From an uncultured cyanobacterium (GTDB taxonomy: Bacteria; Cyanobacteriota; Cyanobacteriia; Cyanobacteriales; Geitlerinemataceae): a DNA stretch of 8,197 nucleotides. Each line of letters opens with the position of its first letter. Positions within the stretch are counted from its first letter, which is position 1. Position numbers and translations under genes: made by a program. The stretch lies in NCBI GenBank assembly GCA_937121005.1, contig CAKZKB010000196.1, forward strand, positions 1 through 8,197. The letters are read 5' to 3'. The notes under the pieces are model-generated. The model was not told the DNA's origin. It did no database searches and saw only the letters and a program-made list of their open reading frames with translations. Shown here piece after piece: positions 5,780 through 8,197 of this stretch.

Positions 5780-6631
5780 TCATTGTTCATTGTTTTGGCA
5801 TTTTGGACAAAAACACGACGATCGCCCGGCCAGTTTAATTTTTTGTAGCGGGGTTTGGCAGACTCGACAGGGTTGACCGCCGCGATCGTACACCCAAGCC
5901 ACACCGCCGTAGTTGCCGTTGACACCTTCCACATTTAAGAAGTTGCTAAATGTGGTTCCCCCCGCGTCGATGGCGGTTTGCAGTACCATTCTCACGCGAT
6001 CGCGCAGGCGATCGATCTCGGTTTCACTCAGTTGGTGACAGGGTTTGGTCGGATGGATCCGGGCTAAAAACAAACTTTCGTCAGCGTAAATATTGCCCAC
6101 TCCAGCGACGATCGCTTGGTCGAGAAGGGCAGTTTTAATCGGTCGGCGGCGATCTTTAAGGCGATCGCGAAAATACTCGATCGAAAAGCTGTCCGAAAGC
6201 GGTTCGGGGCCTAAACGCTGCAACCCCGTGACGATACTCGCCGGATCGGTGTCGGGAGGAACCCACCACAGTTGACCGAAAGTACGCTGGTCTACAAAGC
6301 GCAATTCGCGATCGTCGGCAAAAAACAGGCGGACGCGGGTATGCTTGTGCAAGGCATCGTCAGGCGACAACCACAGCAGTTGTCCGGTCATGCGTAAGTG
6401 TACCGCCAAGTGCGATCGCGTTTCGTTGCAGGTGAGTTCGGCAAGTAAATACTTACCGCGACGCTGCCAACCGACAATGGCGTTCCCGGTGACACCCCGG
6501 ACAAATTCGGCCGCAGAAAAGGGGAAGGCGACGCTACTGGGGCGCAACACCTCTCCCCCAACGATTTCTAGCTGCGGGGTCGCGCGATCGAGACCCCGCC
6601 GTACTGTTTCGACTTCCGGGAGTTCGGGCAT
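5780..6631 (-). CDS. mutM: Formamidopyrimidine-DNA glycosylase MutM/Fpg
   Basis: MutM removes oxidised purines such as 8-oxoguanine and FapyG from DNA and then nicks the backbone. The 283-residue protein starts MPELPEVETVRRGL. After Met removal the N-terminal Pro is the catalytic nucleophile, and Glu3 and Glu6 are conserved. Lys60 in the RRGKYLL loop, Asn179 in VGNIYADE (helix-two-turn-helix region), Arg270 and the C-terminal zinc finger (Cys255-x2-Cys258, Cys275-x2-Cys278) are all present, so the enzyme should be active. The frame extends upstream to 6673, but only the start at 6629-6631 puts Pro at position 2. It begins 13 nt after the psaE stop with no evident ribosome-binding site, which suggests translational coupling. 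I recall the same psaE-fpg order in other cyanobacteria, where fpg was linked to survival in strong light. Confidence 0.96.
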   Translation of the reverse strand: MPELPEVETVRRGLDRATPQLEIVGGEVLRPSSVAFPFSAAEFVRGVTGNAIVGWQRRGKYLLAELTCNETRSHLAVHLRMTGQLLWLSPDDALHKHTRVRLFFADDRELRFVDQRTFGQLWWVPPDTDPASIVTGLQRLGPEPLSDSFSIEYFRDRLKDRRRPIKTALLDQAIVAGVGNIYADESLFLARIHPTKPCHQLSETEIDRLRDRVRMVLQTAIDAGGTTFSNFLNVEGVNGNYGGVAWVYDRGGQPCRVCQTPLQKIKLAGRSSCFCPKCQNNEQ

Positions 6632-6644
6632 CGACGAGAGGAAC

Positions 6645-6851
6645 CTACAGTTCTTGGAGTTCCTCTTCGGCAAAGTTGTTGGTGTTCACACCACCCGTAT
6701 TGCCGCTAAAGCCCGTATAGTTAACGTTATCGAAGCGGACGATGACCGGATAGCGAATGCCGCTTTTATCGACGGTGGCAACCGTACCGACATCCCGATA
6801 CCAATAGGACTCTTTACGGAGAATCCGAACTTTAGAACCGCGTTTAATCAT
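6645..6851 (-). CDS. psaE: Photosystem I reaction centre subunit IV, PsaE
   Basis: PsaE is a small SH3-fold protein on the cytoplasmic (stromal) face of photosystem I. It helps dock ferredoxin/flavodoxin and supports cyclic electron flow. The 68 residues are nearly all family signature: RGSKVRILRKESYWY (4-18), DVGTVATVDKSG (20-31), YPVIVRFDNVNYTG (34-47), and NNFAEEEL (58-65). The length is within the usual 65-75. The start at 6849-6851 gives MIKRGSKV, as in homologues; an in-frame TTG at 6866 would add five unrelated residues. A GAGAG ribosome-binding site lies 8-12 nt upstream, directly after a T8 tract and a hairpin (6865-6905). mutM follows after 13 nt. The gene looks intact and should be highly expressed. 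Confidence 0.97.
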   Translation of the reverse strand: MIKRGSKVRILRKESYWYRDVGTVATVDKSGIRYPVIVRFDNVNYTGFSGNTGGVNTNNFAEEELQEL

Positions 6852-6864
6852 AGCGTGCGCTCTC

Positions 6865-6905
6865 AAAAAAAATGCAGGAGTATCGATCCCCAGGATACTA
6901 TTGCA
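6865..6905 (-). terminator. Hairpin with T8 tract immediately upstream of psaE
   Basis: Read on the minus strand, TGCA and AGTATC pair with GATACT and TGCA around a 9-nt loop, with two unpaired bases on each side between the two stems. Eight T residues follow at once. This is the form of an intrinsic terminator, although the stem is AT-rich and interrupted. It ends only 13 nt before the psaE start, so it should stop read-through from the upstream RTX gene or act as an attenuator in the psaE leader. Confidence 0.5.
6897..6904 (-). promoter_or_regulatory. Candidate -10 region of psaE within the terminator arm
   Basis: On the minus strand the sequence TGCAATAGTAT includes an AATAGT/TAGTAT hexamer close to the -10 consensus, with a TTGCGG hexamer about 19 bp upstream as a poor -35. 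A start 6-8 nt downstream would fall in the hairpin loop. psaE mRNA would then lack the 5' arm and escape termination. This is inferred from spacing alone. Confidence 0.2.
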
Positions 6906-6950
6906 CGGCCCCCGCGAGTACCCGCAAATCTTTAAGTTTTGTTACTGAGA

Positions 6951-6980
6951 GGGCCAGGCCCGCTTTTCGCATCCTTGCGA
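6951..6980 (-). terminator. Short inverted repeats after the RTX gene
   Basis: Two small stems follow the RTX stop codon (6998): TCGCA-AGGA-TGCGA (6967-6980) and GGGCC-T-GGCCC (6951-6961), reading the minus strand. Either could form a 3' hairpin for the RTX transcript. Neither is followed by a proper T run, so the call is tentative. Confidence 0.3.
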
Positions 6981-6997
6981 CTGGGGCCGAATGCAGG

Positions 6998-8169
6998 CTA
7001 CAAACCCACCGAGACAAAATCTGAAGCCGCGATCGTCAGGGGAACGGCACTAAACACCGTTGCGATAATTTCATCTTCTAGCGCGATCGTGATGTTAGTA
7101 ATCGTGCCACCAATGGTAATATCTGTAAAGGCAATACCTTCGGGTAACTGAATGCGATCGACCCCCTTTTCAAAATCGGCGATAAAGTCATTATCTCCAC
7201 TATTTCGCAGCACGAACGTATCCGCACCCGATGCACCGATAAGAACATCTTCCCCTCATCTCCGACTAAAATATCGTTTCCACTTCCTCCCGTTAGCGTA
7301 TCTTCACCCATCCCTCCCCAAAGAGTATCATCACCCTCGTCGCCGTGCAAGACATCCGTACCTTGATTTCCAGCAAGTAAATCATCGCCTTCGTTGCCAT
7401 GGATGCAGTCGTTGCCGACATCCCCTAACGCAATGTCGTCTCCTTCTCCAGCTACAATCCCATCGTTATCTTGACCGCCGTAAACCGTATCTTCGCCTAT
7501 GTCACCTCGAATGTAATCGTCTCCCGTATTGCCAAAGATGAGATCGTTACCTTCATTACCTTCGATGATATCATCACCGATATTACCTGCAATGATATCG
7601 CTTCCAGAACCGCCGCGAACGCCGTCGGCATCTTTTCCGGTGAGAATAAAATCGTTACCCGCACCACCATTGATAACATCTTCTCCTTGATTTCCGGCTA
7701 AGGTATCGTCGCCATCGCCACCGTTGATGTTGTCGTTTCCTGCTAAAGCGAGAACGATGTCATCACCTTCAAAAGAAGAGAAGGTTTCGCCAATATTGGT
7801 TCCCGTGAGGGTATCGATTTCGTCGCCACCTTCAATGTCGGTATCGGTAACATTCAGTTCGGGAAAATCCGGCGGGTTCTCTACCAACTCGCAGACATCG
7901 GGTTCGGAAACAGTGATGACTTCAGGCTCGTCATCGGATGTGCCATCGCCGACAATGGTTGAGAAAACAAGAGGAGCGGGAGAAGGAGAAGGTGACGGCG
8001 TGGCTCCAATTACAGAAATGGCGACGGTATCCATATCCGAGAGGGAACCGTCGCTGGTAGAAATATCGACACTTGCATCGCCGACAAAATCGGTTTCTGG
8101 AGTAAAGGTTAAACTCGCTAAGGCGGTATTTAGATCGTCAATAACACTGCGGGCACTGCCAGACAGCGC
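6998..8169 (-). pseudogene. RTX (hemolysin-type Ca2+-binding repeat) protein, 3' part, frameshifted
   Basis: Minus-strand frame. Residues encoded up to about 8169 form the end of a cadherin/VCBS-like repeat (LNTALASLTFTPETDFVGDA ... SDMDTVAISVIGA). A Pro/Ser linker (TPSPSPSPAP) and an acidic stretch follow. Then come 21 consecutive nine-residue RTX units of GGxGxDxLx type (7208-7773), which bind Ca2+ in a beta-roll. The C-terminal module, GADTFVLRN...DNDFIADFEKGVDRI, is usual for cyanobacterial RTX proteins, which are generally exported by type I secretion. The frame breaks at a run of four C (7252-7255, plus strand). One extra base there restores DEGEDVLIGASGADTF and continuous coding to the stop at 6998-7000; without it the frame ends at 7078. 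The defect may be a true mutation or a sequencing error. A TGA also interrupts the frame at 8170-8172, so the N-terminal part beyond the window is uncertain. The gene uses no exact HIP1 octamer. Confidence 0.85.
7208..7773 (-). repeat. 21 tandem RTX nonapeptide-coding units
   Basis: The 27-nt units encode nonapeptides such as NEGDDLLAG, DEGDDTLWG and GSGNDILVG without gaps. Units 6 (GKDADGVRG) and 12 (GQDNDGIVA) depart from the G-x-D pattern and may bind Ca2+ poorly. DNA identity between units is limited, so this is an old, diverged array. Unit 20 contains the frameshift. Confidence 0.85.
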
Positions 8170-8197
8170 TCAGTGGAGAAGACCCGGCTCCCTATCG

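Noticed and set aside
6632..6673. Longer mutM start that overlaps psaE
   Set aside because: MutM needs Pro directly after the initiator Met as its catalytic nucleophile, which fixes the start at 6631.
6852..6866. TTG start giving PsaE five more residues
   Set aside because: Known PsaE proteins begin close to the KRGSKVRI segment, and the extra codons cover the likely ribosome-binding site.
6345..6935. 196-codon plus-strand frame across mutM and psaE
   Set aside because: It is antisense to two well-identified genes and its translation shows no family features.
7208..7773. CRISPR array suggested by regular 27-nt periodicity
   Set aside because: The period is that of RTX nonapeptide codons in an open frame; units are diverged and there are no alternating identical repeats and unique spacers.

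Overview
The window comes from a cyanobacterium. Two things show this: psaE, which encodes a photosystem I subunit, and the dense scatter of the octamer GCGATCGC (HIP1), which is typical of many cyanobacterial chromosomes. At least 15 exact copies lie between about 617 and 6419, where chance predicts well under one. Both ends cut through genes, so this is an internal fragment or a whole short contig.

Layout from left to right. (1) 2-967 (+): the 3' part of a gene joining a cyclic-nucleotide-binding domain to a CPBP-like membrane domain. It converges on (2) 1084-2955 (-), a 623-residue protein I do not recognise that carries a four-cysteine zinc ribbon. A nested inverted repeat lies between the two. 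(3) 3083-4462 (+): a two-gene unit, a RimB-like retropepsin-type protease followed 3 nt later by RimK, the ATP-grasp glutamate ligase for ribosomal protein S6. A strong hairpin at 4475-4501 separates it from the convergent genes on its right. (4) 4504-5533 (-): a toxin-antitoxin island. It holds a MntA-type nucleotidyltransferase antitoxin, a 12-codon remnant of its expected HepT partner, and an intact VapB/VapC-like pair whose genes overlap by 11 nt. (5) 5780-6851 (-): psaE followed by mutM (fpg) 13 nt later, a likely operon pairing photosystem I with repair of oxidised guanine. A hairpin with a T8 tract precedes psaE. (6) 6998-8197 (-): the 3' part of a secreted-type RTX protein with 21 nonapeptide Ca2+-binding units and a one-base frameshift near its C-terminus.

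No tRNA, rRNA, CRISPR array or transposase was seen. I see no complete new multi-gene system. The best leads are the decayed MntA/HepT module fused to a VapBC operon, the unrecognised zinc-ribbon protein with a 20-bp perfect palindrome inside its gene, the cyclic-nucleotide/CPBP fusion with degenerate protease motifs, and the terminator-like element immediately upstream of psaE.
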